Of a stretch of DNA of 64,000 nt, positions 53,561 to 62,540 are shown one piece after another. Location: contig JAUHYK010000006.1 in the NCBI GenBank assembly GCA_030426465.1, positions 1 through 64,000 of the forward strand, read 5' to 3'. The stretch's first letter is position 1; each line of letters starts with the position of its first letter. The position numbers and the translations under genes were made by a program. The stretch is from Alphaproteobacteria bacterium. GTDB taxonomy: Bacteria > Pseudomonadota > Alphaproteobacteria > Caulobacterales > Parvularculaceae. The notes beneath the pieces are model-generated. The model did not search any database. It saw only the letters and a program-made list of their open reading frames with translations, and was not told the origin of the DNA.

Positions 53561-54901
53561 TCAGAGCGCCCCCGCGAGCTTCGATGAAAATGTCTTGATA
53601 TCCTCATCCGTCACACACTCCGTCGCGGCGACGATCAGTAGATTGTGGGCTTCTTTGTCATGCGGCCACAGGCGCGCGCCGGGCACGCCCGCAAGGACGC
53701 CTTCCTCCGCAAGCTGATCGACAACTCCAGATGCGTCTTTCGACAGGCGCAGGGTGAATTCGTTGAAATAGGATTTATTGACCACTTCGACGCCGTTGAC
53801 TTGTCCTAGCGCGTCGGCGGTTTTGCACGCCGCTTCATGATTGAGCATTGCAAGTTTTTGCAAACCCGCCTCCCCAAGCAGCGTCATATGGATCGTGAAA
53901 GCGAGGGTGCACAGGCCGGAATTGGTGCAGATGTTCGACGTCGCCTTATCGCGGCGAATGTGCTGTTCACGGGTCGACAATGTCAAAACGAAACCGCGTT
54001 TGCCTTCGGCGTCCGTTGTTTCGCCGCAAAGACGCCCCGGCATATTGCGGATATATTTCTGGCGGGTTGCAAACAGGCCCACATAAGGGCCGCCGAAATT
54101 GAGGCCGTTGCCGATGGACTGGCCTTCGCCAACGACAATATCGGCGCCCATTTCGCCGGGGCTTTTCAAGGCGCCGAAGGAAATCGCCTCGGTCACCACC
54201 GCGACGAGCATTGCGCCATGCGCGTGCGCGGCCTCTGCAATCGGCGTCAGATCGCGGACATTGCCGAACACATCCGGCGACTGAACGATGACGCAGGCGG
54301 TTTCGTCATCGATTTGCGATGCGATGTCTTCAGACGCATCCACATCAATGGGCGCCTGCGCGACAGTTGCGTCCACCAGCTCAAGATTGGTGCGCGTCAC
54401 CGCGCCGTAATGCGGGTGAAGTCCGCCGGAAAGCAGCACCTTGTTTTTCTTGGTGACGCGCCGGGCCATCAACGCCGCCTCGGCGCAACCGGTCGAACCG
54501 TCATACATGGAGGCGTTTGCAACCTCCATGCCTGTGAGCGCGGCAACCTGCGTCTGGAACTCAAACAGATACTGCAACGTGCCTTGCGCGATTTCCGGCT
54601 GGTATGGCGTGTAAGCGGTCAGAAATTCCGAGCGCTGAATGATGTGATCCACCGTCGCCGGGATATGGTGTTTATAAGCGCCGGCGCCAATAAAACACGG
54701 CCCCGCCCCGGCCGCCCGGTTTTTTGCCGCCATTACCCCGAGCGCGCGCTCCACTTCCATCTCGCCCATATGATCAGGGAGATCGAATTTGGCGTTCAGG
54801 GCGTCCTTCGGCACATCAGAAAATAGCGCGTCGATATTCGATACGCCGATGGCTTTCAGCATCGCCTGCCGGTCGATGTCGTTATGGGGCAAATATCGCA
54901 T
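53561..54901 (-). CDS. gcvPA: Glycine dehydrogenase (decarboxylating) subunit 1
   Basis: This protein of about 446 residues is the non-PLP half of the split P-protein. It has [17 protein letters not shown] at the start, [13 protein letters not shown] near residue 70, [23 protein letters not shown] near 100 and the [15 protein letters not shown] segment. The ATG at 54901 follows AAGGAA. It pairs with gcvPB, which lies beyond one unrelated gene. Confidence 0.95.
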   Translation of the reverse strand: MRYLPHNDIDRQAMLKAIGVSNIDALFSDVPKDALNAKFDLPDHMGEMEVERALGVMAAKNRAAGAGPCFIGAGAYKHHIPATVDHIIQRSEFLTAYTPYQPEIAQGTLQYLFEFQTQVAALTGMEVANASMYDGSTGCAEAALMARRVTKKNKVLLSGGLHPHYGAVTRTNLELVDATVAQAPIDVDASEDIASQIDDETACVIVQSPDVFGNVRDLTPIAEAAHAHGAMLVAVVTEAISFGALKSPGEMGADIVVGEGQSIGNGLNFGGPYVGLFATRQKYIRNMPGRLCGETTDAEGKRGFVLTLSTREQHIRRDKATSNICTNSGLCTLAFTIHMTLLGEAGLQKLAMLNHEAACKTADALGQVNGVEVVNKSYFNEFTLRLSKDASGVVDQLAEEGVLAGVPGARLWPHDKEAHNLLIVAATECVTDEDIKTFSSKLAGAL

Positions 54902-54931
54902 CAAACATTCCTTTTATCGCCGTACAACAGC

Positions 54932-55303
54932 TTACGAATTGCCTGCAAAGTCCTTGTAGGCGCCTTCATCCATCAGCGCGTCGATCTCCGCCGGGTTCGA
55001 CGGTTTGATCTTTACAAACCAGGCGGCGCCTTGCGGATCTTCATTTACTTTTGCGGGCTCATCGACGATGGCGTTGTTGACCTCAACAACGTCGCCAGAA
55101 ATCGGCGCATAGACATCGGAAGCGGCTTTCACCGATTCAACGACGGCCATTTCATCGCCCTTCGCAAAGGTCTTGCCCACTTCCGGCAATTCTACAAAGA
55201 CGACGTCTCCCAGTTGTTCCGCCGCGTGAGCGCTGACGCCGATGACATAGACATCGCCTTCAGACTTCAGCCATTCATGGTCTTCGGTGTATTTTACAGT
55301 CAT
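54932..55303 (-). CDS. gcvH: Glycine cleavage system H protein
   Basis: This 123-residue lipoyl carrier has the lipoylated lysine in [18 protein letters not shown] near residue 60 and the typical start [19 protein letters not shown]. It shuttles the aminomethyl group between P, T and L proteins. GGAGAGAGCA precedes the ATG. It follows gcvT by 9 bases. Confidence 0.97.
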   Translation of the reverse strand: MTVKYTEDHEWLKSEGDVYVIGVSAHAAEQLGDVVFVELPEVGKTFAKGDEMAVVESVKAASDVYAPISGDVVEVNNAIVDEPAKVNEDPQGAAWFVKIKPSNPAEIDALMDEGAYKDFAGNS

Positions 55304-55312
55304 TGCTCTCTC

Positions 55313-56488
55313 CTAACCGCGATAATATCTGTGTGGCGTAAACGGCATGTCGGCGACCACCGCGGGCAGCGGCTTTCCGCGCACAATCAAATTCACCTGT
55401 GTTCCCGTTTTTGCATGTTCGGCGTCGACATAGCCCATGGCGACGGGCGCGCCGACGCTGGGCCCAAAACCACCTGACGTCACAGCGCCGATGGTTTTTC
55501 CATCCGTAGACTGAATTTCCGCCCCTTCGCGAGCGGGCGCCCGGCCTTCAGGACGCAGCCCCACGCGCAGCCTTTTCGGCCCTTCGGCAAGTTCACGCTG
55601 AATGCGGGCGGCGCCCGGAAAGCCGCCTTCCGCGCGGCGGCGCTTGCCGACCGCAAAACTGATATTGCCTTCAATGGGCGATGTTTCCGACGTCAGATCG
55701 TGACCATAGAGACAAAGCCCGGCTTCAAGGCGCAAGGAATCGCGGGCGCCAAGGCCGACGGGCTCGACTTCCGGCGCTGCAAGTAACGCTCTGGTCAACA
55801 ATTCCGCATGGGTGTCCGGCACAGAAATCTCGAAGCCGTCCTCACCGGTGTAGCCGAGGCGGTTGACGACGATGAAGGCTTGATCGTCAGACGCCGGCCA
55901 AAAATGCGGCCGCGCAGTCATAAACGGCTGATCGATACTTCCGGGAACCAGCCTATTGACGACTTCAGCTGCTTTCGGACCTTGCACGGCGATCAACGCG
56001 CGGTTCGTCATGACCTCCAGCGTCGCCACACCTTGAAGTTTTTCATGGATGAGCGCGAAGTCGTGTTCCTTCATGGCGGCGTTAACGACCAGCGACAACA
56101 TGCCCTGAAACTGATCAAAAAAAAGACGGGTGATCATCAAATCGTCGAGGACGCCGCCCTCCTCCGACAACAAAACCGTGTAGCGAACACTACCTTTTTT
56201 CAGATTTTTGATATCGCCGGGAACAAGGGCCTCAATAGCGGAGGCGATTTTCTCATGGGCCTCATCGGTTCCAAGCTTCGCTTCTGTCGTGCGCAGATAC
56301 GCTTGCCCCATATGAGAGACATCGAAAAGACCAGCCCTTTCGCGCGTATGCAAATGTTCTTTTAGGACGCCTGCAGGATATTGCACCGGCATCGCATAGC
56401 CGGCGAACTCCACCATCTTGGCGCCAAGCGACGAATGCAGATCATAGAGAGGTGTTGTTTTCAGCGTGCTGTGATCGTTGGCCGACAT
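55313..56488 (-). CDS. gcvT: Aminomethyltransferase (glycine cleavage T protein)
   Basis: This protein of about 391 residues transfers the one-carbon unit to tetrahydrofolate. Recognised segments are TTPLYDLHSSLGAKMVEFAG, RERAGLFDVSHMGQ near residue 50, and RLGYTGEDGFEISV. The start is at 56488 (MSANDHST). It is the first gene of the operon and lies directly downstream of a glycine riboswitch. Confidence 0.96.
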   Translation of the reverse strand: MSANDHSTLKTTPLYDLHSSLGAKMVEFAGYAMPVQYPAGVLKEHLHTRERAGLFDVSHMGQAYLRTTEAKLGTDEAHEKIASAIEALVPGDIKNLKKGSVRYTVLLSEEGGVLDDLMITRLFFDQFQGMLSLVVNAAMKEHDFALIHEKLQGVATLEVMTNRALIAVQGPKAAEVVNRLVPGSIDQPFMTARPHFWPASDDQAFIVVNRLGYTGEDGFEISVPDTHAELLTRALLAAPEVEPVGLGARDSLRLEAGLCLYGHDLTSETSPIEGNISFAVGKRRRAEGGFPGAARIQRELAEGPKRLRVGLRPEGRAPAREGAEIQSTDGKTIGAVTSGGFGPSVGAPVAMGYVDAEHAKTGTQVNLIVRGKPLPAVVADMPFTPHRYYRG

Positions 56489-56502
56489 TGAGTTTTCCCA
56501 TG

Positions 56503-56527
56503 ACAAAATCGCCGCGCTTTACGGCGA
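56503..56527 (-). terminator. Terminator-like hairpin of the glycine riboswitch expression platform
   Basis: On the minus strand TCGCCG and CGGCGA pair across a 7-base loop (56509-56514 with 56522-56527) and are followed by TTTT (56508-56505). It lies between the second aptamer and the gcvT start, where a glycine-controlled terminator would be. The short U-run makes it weak. Confidence 0.45.
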
Positions 56528-56752
56528 CCCCGGCTGTCACGGGAACCTGAGAGATTTCGCAAAAGCTGCGGTCAGAAAACCGCCCGTCTTGCTTACTCCG
56601 TCGGTGGAGCAGCGCATCAAATCAGCGCCACCCGCTTTCCAGCCTGTACAGCAACAAGCGGTCCTTTTGCCTGAGAGTTTCCGGGGCGGTTGCTCCTTCG
56701 GCGCCGGCGAAATCTCAAATCACGAGGTCCGCGCGGTCTCTCCCGCATGCTG
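56526..56752 (-). ncRNA. Tandem glycine riboswitch upstream of gcvT
   Basis: On the minus strand the leader holds two glycine-aptamer cores. The first starts GCGGGAGAGACC (about 56749) with GCCGAAGGAGCAACCGCC, then AACTCTCAGGCAAAAGGACC. The second has CTGGAAAGCGGGTGGCGC, CACCGACGGAGTAAG and AATCTCTCAGGTTCCC. These are the standard conserved blocks of the glycine riboswitch, which binds glycine and turns on glycine cleavage genes. The end is close to a terminator-like hairpin and the gcvT start. Confidence 0.93.
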
Positions 56753-56837
56753 CGTGTTCGCCATAGGTCGAACATGGCGAGACATTAGGCGCGCCGTTTT
56801 CAGAGTCAATCGGCCTGATAATGACTTGCAGAAAAAC

Positions 56838-57287
56838 TTACGCGACGTTGGCCTTGGTAATCGATGCGCAGGCGCTGCAATTGCCTTTGATTTCAAGGCG
56901 GGCCGTGTGCATGTCAAAAGCGGCGGCGCGAACGGCCGGCGCAATGTCGGCCTCGACCGCGATCACCTCAAGCTCCTTAACCGTGGAACAGGTTTCGCAG
57001 ACAAGAAAAGCCTGCACCACATGCGGGCCTTCATGGTTGCACACGACAAACGCATTCAGCCCGTCAAGCTTGTGAATATGCCCCTTGGCCTCAAGCCCAT
57101 CGAGGGCGCGATAGACCGTCATCGGCGCGCGCACCCCGCGCTCCTTTAATCGGTCGAGAATTTCATATGCCTTTAGCGGGTCCCTGCTGGCGGCCAGCAC
57201 GTCCCAGACGAGCTTTTCATTTTTCAGCAACCCTGCGGGGCGTTTGCGGGAGCCCCCCTCGTCGTGATCATGCGTGTGATTGGCCAC
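56838..57287 (-). CDS. zur: Zinc-type Fur-family repressor
   Basis: This 149-residue protein has a histidine-rich N-terminus (HTHDHDEGG) and the Fur winged helix (VRAPMTVYRALDGLEAKGHIH). The metal sites of the Zur type are CNHEGPH, CETC and CSAC. It senses zinc and represses uptake genes. The start is GTG at 57287 after GGAGGA. A direct repeat GTTATATC lies just upstream, probably its own operator. Confidence 0.9.
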   Translation of the reverse strand: MANHTHDHDEGGSRKRPAGLLKNEKLVWDVLAASRDPLKAYEILDRLKERGVRAPMTVYRALDGLEAKGHIHKLDGLNAFVVCNHEGPHVVQAFLVCETCSTVKELEVIAVEADIAPAVRAAAFDMHTARLEIKGNCSACASITKANVA

Positions 57288-57314
57288 AACTATATCCTCC
57301 GTCCGGCTGGGAAT

Positions 57315-57333
57315 GTTATATCTTTGTTATATC
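57315..57333. promoter_or_regulatory. Putative Zur site, GTTATATC direct repeat
   Basis: GTTATATC at 57315-57322 and again at 57326-57333, separated by 3 bases (one helical turn between repeats), lies between zur and the Sel1-P4H gene. It resembles alphaproteobacterial Zur boxes, which are rich in GTTATA. Confidence 0.45.
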
Positions 57334-57345
57334 AATTTGGAAACC

Positions 57346-58611
57346 CTAGTGACGGTAGTTTTTTTCCCGATACCAGGTGGACCCCAACCATTTCTTCCCT
57401 TCAAGAACCGGTCGCCCCGAGTGGCGGGAATGGGGCGTTGGATCGCCCTCATCCGATAGATTCTCGAATACCAGAACGTCTCCCGTCCCGCCCTTGAAGG
57501 CAAGGTCGGGGACCAGAAAGTGCGTTTCGCCCCCGTCATATTCGTCATTGAGATAGATCAGACCCGTAGCCGAGCGCTGGCCGCCGCGATCAAGGTCGGG
57601 CCCCGGGGGGAGCCAATCGCAATGGGGCCGATATTCATGACCTTCGGCGTAATAAAGCACCCCAAGGCATTCGCCAGTTTCCGGCGGCCTCCCCGCCATC
57701 GCCGCCAGACGGCGGTTGATCATGACAAGGGCCAGATCGAGATCGACAAGCGACAGGATTGCGGTCAGCGACGTCCGGTAAGGGTCCTGCACCGGCGCAC
57801 CGGTGCGGGGATCTGAAATCTGCGATGGCGCCAGCAGCCGCGCCGAGGCGGCGATTACATATTCGCATTCTTCCGGGGAGAAGACGGCTCGAAAGGCCCG
57901 AGCCGCCGGCGTTTCACAAACCGCCTCCGGTTCGATCTCGCACACCGCAGGCTCCTCTGCGAGCTTTTCTGTAATACGGGTCCAGTTCGGCGGCGACGGC
58001 TGAAAGCTTTGCTGCTCGGTTTGCTTATCAAACGCAGCGCGTAGCGACCCGGCATGCGGATATTGCACGCGTTCCAAGAGTTCGAGATGCCCGCGCGCCG
58101 CCGCCGCATCACTAAAAGCGCGCCCAAGCGTAAAACGGCGCACAGCCACCGCGCCGGCGACGGGATCGCGCGGCGCGGCCATCGCCAGAAGATTGGCGCC
58201 GTCCTTGTCATCGGGATCGGCGGCGAAAAGCAGCATCGATAGTTCACGCATGGCGGCTGGATCGCCCGCCTGCGCCGCGCCGGTCACAAGCGCAACCGCC
58301 TTGCCCCAGTCACGCGCAACCCCAAGCCCCATGGCATACAAAACGCCGAGCAACCTTCGGGCCGGCGTTGAGCCGTCTTTCACCGCGCGCACGAGCATAT
58401 CAGCAGCGTCGCCGAGGCCGCCGTGATCGAGCCTTCGCGTTGCCAAAGTATAGAGCGCATCGCCAAAGCCTTGCGCCGCAGCGGCGTTGAGCCAGCGTTC
58501 AGCCTCTTGCTTTTCACCGGCGCCGCTCAACTGCGCAGCAAGCATATATTGCGCGCGCGCATCGCCTTTTTCAGCGTGTTGTTTCAACTCTGTAAGGGAC
58601 GGCGCTTGCAT
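57346..58611 (-). CDS. Sel1-repeat protein fused to a prolyl-4-hydroxylase-type 2OG-Fe(II) dioxygenase
   Basis: This 421-residue protein has Sel1-type helical repeats at about residues 15-140 (GDARAQYMLAAQLSGAG, ARRLLGVLYAMGLGVARDWG), a linker, and a 2-oxoglutarate/Fe(II) domain at about 240-415. The iron ligands are the His and Asp of YRPHCDWL and the His in HSRHSGRPV, with the 2OG-binding basic residue after it. Such domains hydroxylate proline or other residues in peptides. The start is the ATG at 58611. The target is unknown. Confidence 0.9.
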   Translation of the reverse strand: MQAPSLTELKQHAEKGDARAQYMLAAQLSGAGEKQEAERWLNAAAAQGFGDALYTLATRRLDHGGLGDAADMLVRAVKDGSTPARRLLGVLYAMGLGVARDWGKAVALVTGAAQAGDPAAMRELSMLLFAADPDDKDGANLLAMAAPRDPVAGAVAVRRFTLGRAFSDAAAARGHLELLERVQYPHAGSLRAAFDKQTEQQSFQPSPPNWTRITEKLAEEPAVCEIEPEAVCETPAARAFRAVFSPEECEYVIAASARLLAPSQISDPRTGAPVQDPYRTSLTAILSLVDLDLALVMINRRLAAMAGRPPETGECLGVLYYAEGHEYRPHCDWLPPGPDLDRGGQRSATGLIYLNDEYDGGETHFLVPDLAFKGGTGDVLVFENLSDEGDPTPHSRHSGRPVLEGKKWLGSTWYREKNYRH

Positions 58612-58638
58612 CGTTCGACGCTAGCACCGGTTTTACAA

Positions 58639-59694
58639 TCAGGGCCAGCCTGCGCGGTCAAAAATGCTCACCGCTTCCGCCTGATGCTCGCCCAGCGCAG
58701 AGGCCGGAAGATCGTCAGCCTTGAACTCCGCATAAGCCGCAATGGGGCCTTCAGGCGCAATCCCGGAAACCACAGGATATTCATTATTGCCGCTTGCAAA
58801 GGCGCGCTGCGACTCATCACGCAGGAGAAATGCGATCAGCTTTTCAGCGTTTTCCGCATTGGGCGCATGTTTGGTTACACCGGCGCCGGAAATATTCACA
58901 TGGGCGCCGCGGCCGTTTTGATTCGGGAAGAAGAGTTCGAACTTCTCACCGATGGCCGCCGCCTTGCCGTCTTTCGACCCTTTAAAACGCGCCGTGTAAT
59001 AGGAATTGACGATGCCAAGGCGACAGATACCCGCAGCGACCGCCTCTATTTGCGACGTGTCATTGCCTTGCGGTTTGCGCGCGAAATTTGCAACGACGCC
59101 TTCAGCCCAGCGCTGAGCGGCTTCGGCGCCGTCATGAGCGATAATCGAGGCAAGCAGGGATTGATTGTAAATATTCGAGGACGACCGGACGCATATCATG
59201 CCGCGATAGGCTGGGTCGGCGAGATCTTCATATGTCTCCAGCCCTTCCGGCAAGCCCATTTCCTTGTTGTAAATGATAATGCGCGCGCGCTTTGAAAGCC
59301 CGAACCATTTTCCGTCGGGATGGCGATATTGCGCCGGCACATGTTCGTTGAACGTATCATTGTCTGTAGCGCGGAAAACATCGCGCTGATCGGCGCGCCA
59401 GAGAATGCCGGCGTCGGCCGTCATGAAAATATCGGCGGGGCTGGCCTCCGCTTCCTGCGTGATCCGCTCGATCAATGCGTCCCCGCCAGCTTCGATCAGA
59501 TTGACCCGAATTCCGGTTTCTTCCGTAAACTGATCGAACAGGACAATATCGGAATCATAATGGCGCCCTGAATAAACATTGACGTCGCCGGTGATCGGAC
59601 GCGAAGCGCTCGATTCACCCTCCCCTTCATCGCTGCAAGCAGCGGCGCCAAGCAGCATGAGGAATGCGGCGGTCCATTTACGAGCGCTGATCAC
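58639..59694 (-). CDS. fbpA: Ferric iron ABC transporter, periplasmic binding lipoprotein
   Basis: This protein of about 351 residues has a lipoprotein-type signal (LLGAAAC) and the fold of FbpA/FutA. Segments seen are VNVYSGRHYDSD, ADIFMTADAGILWRADQ, and NSYYTARF with the tyrosine pair that binds iron. The start is GTG at 59694, eight bases after GGAG; the longer frame is not supported. It is downstream of fbpC with its own Fur-like box. Confidence 0.92.
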   Translation of the reverse strand: MISARKWTAAFLMLLGAAACSDEGEGESSASRPITGDVNVYSGRHYDSDIVLFDQFTEETGIRVNLIEAGGDALIERITQEAEASPADIFMTADAGILWRADQRDVFRATDNDTFNEHVPAQYRHPDGKWFGLSKRARIIIYNKEMGLPEGLETYEDLADPAYRGMICVRSSSNIYNQSLLASIIAHDGAEAAQRWAEGVVANFARKPQGNDTSQIEAVAAGICRLGIVNSYYTARFKGSKDGKAAAIGEKFELFFPNQNGRGAHVNISGAGVTKHAPNAENAEKLIAFLLRDESQRAFASGNNEYPVVSGIAPEGPIAAYAEFKADDLPASALGEHQAEAVSIFDRAGWP

Positions 59695-59718
59695 GAATAT
59701 GTCTCCGATCTTTTTTTT

Positions 59719-59737
59719 GCGAATAATTCTCAATATC
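59719..59737 (-). promoter_or_regulatory. Fur-box-like site before fbpA
   Basis: On the minus strand this 19-base site matches the classic Fur box in 14 of 19 positions (GATATTGAGAATTATTCGC). It lies 25 bases upstream of the fbpA start. Confidence 0.5.
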
Positions 59738-59797
59738 AAAATATCAGCGGCGCGCCAGAATGCAAGGCTTCGCGCCGCCACACCGGGGTTTCAGAAA

Positions 59798-60808
59798 TTA
59801 TCCCGCAAAAACAAAGGCCTTAGACCAATCGGCCGATATGGAAACACCGTCTCCAACGGAAGGCGGCGCCTGCATGGTCACCCACAAAGGCGCGCCGCTT
59901 TCCTGTTCCACCCTCACACGCCATGCCGGTCCGGCGAACCGCACATCTACAACCCGAAATGGCGCGCACTCATCACAAGACGTTGTCAGGCAATCGGCGC
60001 GCAGAATGGCGCGCGCGGAACCGGGCGCCAGACCAGGCGTCTCAATTTCACCCAATGCACAGTAAAAAACACCGCCGCGCACTTCGCCCATCAGGGTCTG
60101 GCTTCCCGGAAACAGGCCGGCCCCGTCAGGCGTGCGCGGCCGTTCAAATAAATCCTCAGGCGTTGCGATCTCAACGATTTCGCCTTCGCGCATCAGGGCG
60201 ATCCGGTCGCCGAGCGCCAGCGCCTCATCGGCGTCATGTGTGACCAGAAGCACCGCAGCTTTCTGGTCCTTCAGCACACGGCGCAATTCTTCACGCAAGC
60301 GGCGGCGCAAGGCGACATCAATGCTAGCGAAGGGCTCGTCCAGCAACAGGGCTTTCGGTTGGCGCGCCACGGCGCGGGCGAGCGCAACGCGTTGTTGCTG
60401 CCCGCCGGAGAGTTCATGGGGATAGCGGCGCGCAAACCCTTCTATGCCAAATGCCGCCAATTGAGCAGCAACACGCGCTTTCGCATCGCCAACGCCTTTC
60501 AGGCCGAAGGCGATGTTCTTTTCCACGGTGAGATGCGGAAAAAGGACATAGTCCTGAAACACAAAGCCGATGGGCCGCTGTTCGGGCGGCACCTCGTCTC
60601 CCGGCTGCGCGAGCGTCGCCCCCGCCAGACGTATCTCGCCTTCCTGCAGGGCCTCAAGTCCCGCGGCGATGCGCAAAAGCGTGGTCTTGCCGCAACCGGA
60701 CGGTCCAAAAAGGCAGACAATCTCCCCTGCCTCAACGGCGAGGCTCGCGCTGCGGACTGCAGCCACAGCGCCGTAACGATGGGAAATGCGATCAAGCTCG
60801 AGGCTCAT
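59798..60808 (-). CDS. fbpC: Ferric iron ABC transporter, ATP-binding protein
   Basis: This 336-residue ATPase has Walker A GPSGCGKTT near residue 37, the signature LSGGQQQRVALARA near 133 and Walker B ALLLDEPFASID. The extra C-terminal domain is of the TOBE type. It powers iron import through FbpB. It is divergent from fbpB and upstream of fbpA. Confidence 0.94.
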   Translation of the reverse strand: MSLELDRISHRYGAVAAVRSASLAVEAGEIVCLFGPSGCGKTTLLRIAAGLEALQEGEIRLAGATLAQPGDEVPPEQRPIGFVFQDYVLFPHLTVEKNIAFGLKGVGDAKARVAAQLAAFGIEGFARRYPHELSGGQQQRVALARAVARQPKALLLDEPFASIDVALRRRLREELRRVLKDQKAAVLLVTHDADEALALGDRIALMREGEIVEIATPEDLFERPRTPDGAGLFPGSQTLMGEVRGGVFYCALGEIETPGLAPGSARAILRADCLTTSCDECAPFRVVDVRFAGPAWRVRVEQESGAPLWVTMQAPPSVGDGVSISADWSKAFVFAG

Positions 60809-60877
60809 AACTCCATGACGCCCTTTCTCACAGGAGGGATTGGGAATTGCCTTACTTTCGCATAGATGTCACCAGTT

Positions 60878-60896
60878 GATAACGAGAATTAAGAGC
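60878..60896 (+). promoter_or_regulatory. Fur-box-like site between fbpC and fbpB
   Basis: GATAACGAGAATTAAGAGC at 60878-60896 matches 13 of 19 positions of the Fur box. It lies 14 bases before the fbpB start in the 102-base divergent region, so it could control both directions. Confidence 0.45.
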
Positions 60897-60910
60897 AAGG
60901 CCGGGCGAGC

Positions 60911-62539
60911 ATGAAACAAAGGCGGGCGAAATCAGACGAGTGGCGCGGCGCAGCCGTGATCATCCTGGTCGCACTCGCCGCCGCCGCCCCGATCGCAGCA
61001 GTGCTCTCCGGCTCGGCAGGCGCGGGCGGCGCCGGGCCCGAACTTTTAATGACGGGCCTTGGCCTGCGCTATCTGACGACCACGCTCCTTCTGTGCGGGC
61101 TTGCCGGAATTGGCGCCGGGCTGATCGGCGCGGGCGCCAGCTTGCTTGTCTCTCTCGCCGACTTTCCCGGCCGACGGCTGCTCGCCATCGCGCTCGCGCT
61201 TCCCTTCGCCATTCCGGCGTATGTCGCGGCTTATGCCTATGGCGATATTTTCGGCCCGTTCGGGCCCGTCGCCGATGTTCTGGGCGCGGCAGCCTTGCCG
61301 GAAATCCGGTCCCTGCCCGGCGCAGCTTTTGTCCTGATGCTGACGACTTATCCATATGTCTATCTCGCCATGCGCGCCTCGCTGAGCGCGCGGTCGGGCG
61401 CATTGATGGAGGCTGCACGCGCGCTCGGCGCATCGCCATTGCGCGCAAGCCTGAGTGTTTTGCTGACGGCGAGCCGTCCGGCGTTCTTTGGCGGCCTTGC
61501 ATTGGCGCTCATGGAAATCGCCGCCGATTACGGCGTCGCTGATTTTTTCGGCGTGCCCACCTTAAGCGTTGGGATCTTTCGGACGTGGTACGGACGCGGC
61601 GATTTAGCGGGCGCCATGCAGCTTGCCGCGGGATTGTTTCTTGTCGCGCTCATGCTCGTCCTGATGGAAAGCGCCAGCCGGAAAGGCCGCGCCAGCGAAG
61701 ATGTGCGCGCGCAACGCAAGGCGCAAAGGCTCAAACTGTCCCCGCTTCACGGTAGTCTTGCCGCCCTTCTTTGTCTTCTGCCCGTGTTCTTCGGATTCAT
61801 CGCCCCGGCAGGGCTTCTTCTTTCCAAGCTGCAGCCGGAAATGAACCCGATTGTCATGCGCAGCCTAGCGGAAGCGAGCGCCAACACCGCGCTGATTGCT
61901 TGCGCAGGCGCCGCCATTGCGCTCTTCCTGTCTTTGCTCCTCGCCTATGGCGCGCGGGCCGCCCGTGGGCGCGCAGTCAAACTTGCCCTTCGCGCTGCGA
62001 CTCTCGGCTATGCGGTGCCGGGCGCGGTGATGGCGATTGGCGTTCTGGCGCTTTCAGCCAGCCTCGCGCGCATCTCAGGCCACACCATCGCGGGCGGCGT
62101 TCTCATTTTGCTGTACGCTTATGTGGCGCGGTTCCTTACCGCCGGTTATAACGCCGCCACAGGCGGGCTCGTCCAAATCAGCCCGCAAATGGACGGCGCC
62201 GCCCGTACTCTTGGCGCGTCTCCGCGGCGCATCATGAGAGAATTGCACTGGCCAATGGCGCGGCTATCCCTCCTCGCAGGGGCGGCCATTGTGGCGATCG
62301 ACATCGCCAAGGAATTACCGGCGACGCTCATCCTGCGGCCTTTCAACTTTGAAACTCTCAGCACTCAGATTTATCGCCTCGCCGCCGATGAACGCCTTGA
62401 GGACGCCGCGCCAGCGGCGTTGATCCTGATTGCATTGGGCCTTTTTCCCTCTATTGCGCTCAGCCTGATCGCTGACAATCAACAAAAAACCCGCAAGCGT
62501 GAAACGCTTGCGGGTCTGGAAACTCAAACGGCGAGTTAA
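60911..62539 (+). CDS. fbpB: Ferric iron ABC transporter, permease
   Basis: This 542-residue protein has about 12 membrane helices, a duplicated permease with two EAA-type loops (EAARALGASPLRA near residue 165 and GAARTLGASPRRIMREL near 435). It matches the FbpB/SfuB family that carries Fe3+ from FbpA. It is divergent from fbpC, unlike the usual fbpABC order. Its last codons contain a hairpin that terminates the opposite strand. Confidence 0.94.
   Translation: MKQRRAKSDEWRGAAVIILVALAAAAPIAAVLSGSAGAGGAGPELLMTGLGLRYLTTTLLLCGLAGIGAGLIGAGASLLVSLADFPGRRLLAIALALPFAIPAYVAAYAYGDIFGPFGPVADVLGAAALPEIRSLPGAAFVLMLTTYPYVYLAMRASLSARSGALMEAARALGASPLRASLSVLLTASRPAFFGGLALALMEIAADYGVADFFGVPTLSVGIFRTWYGRGDLAGAMQLAAGLFLVALMLVLMESASRKGRASEDVRAQRKAQRLKLSPLHGSLAALLCLLPVFFGFIAPAGLLLSKLQPEMNPIVMRSLAEASANTALIACAGAAIALFLSLLLAYGARAARGRAVKLALRAATLGYAVPGAVMAIGVLALSASLARISGHTIAGGVLILLYAYVARFLTAGYNAATGGLVQISPQMDGAARTLGASPRRIMRELHWPMARLSLLAGAAIVAIDIAKELPATLILRPFNFETLSTQIYRLAADERLEDAAPAALILIALGLFPSIALSLIADNQQKTRKRETLAGLETQTAS
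62484..62515 (-). terminator. Intrinsic terminator embedded in the 3' end of fbpB
   Basis: A perfect 11-base stem (62489-62499 with 62505-62515) and a 5-base loop lie inside the fbpB coding region. On the minus strand it is followed by TTTTTTG, so it is oriented to end transcription of the convergent amidohydrolase gene, whose stop is 25 bases upstream of it. On the plus strand no U-run follows. Confidence 0.85.
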
Positions 62540-62540
62540 T

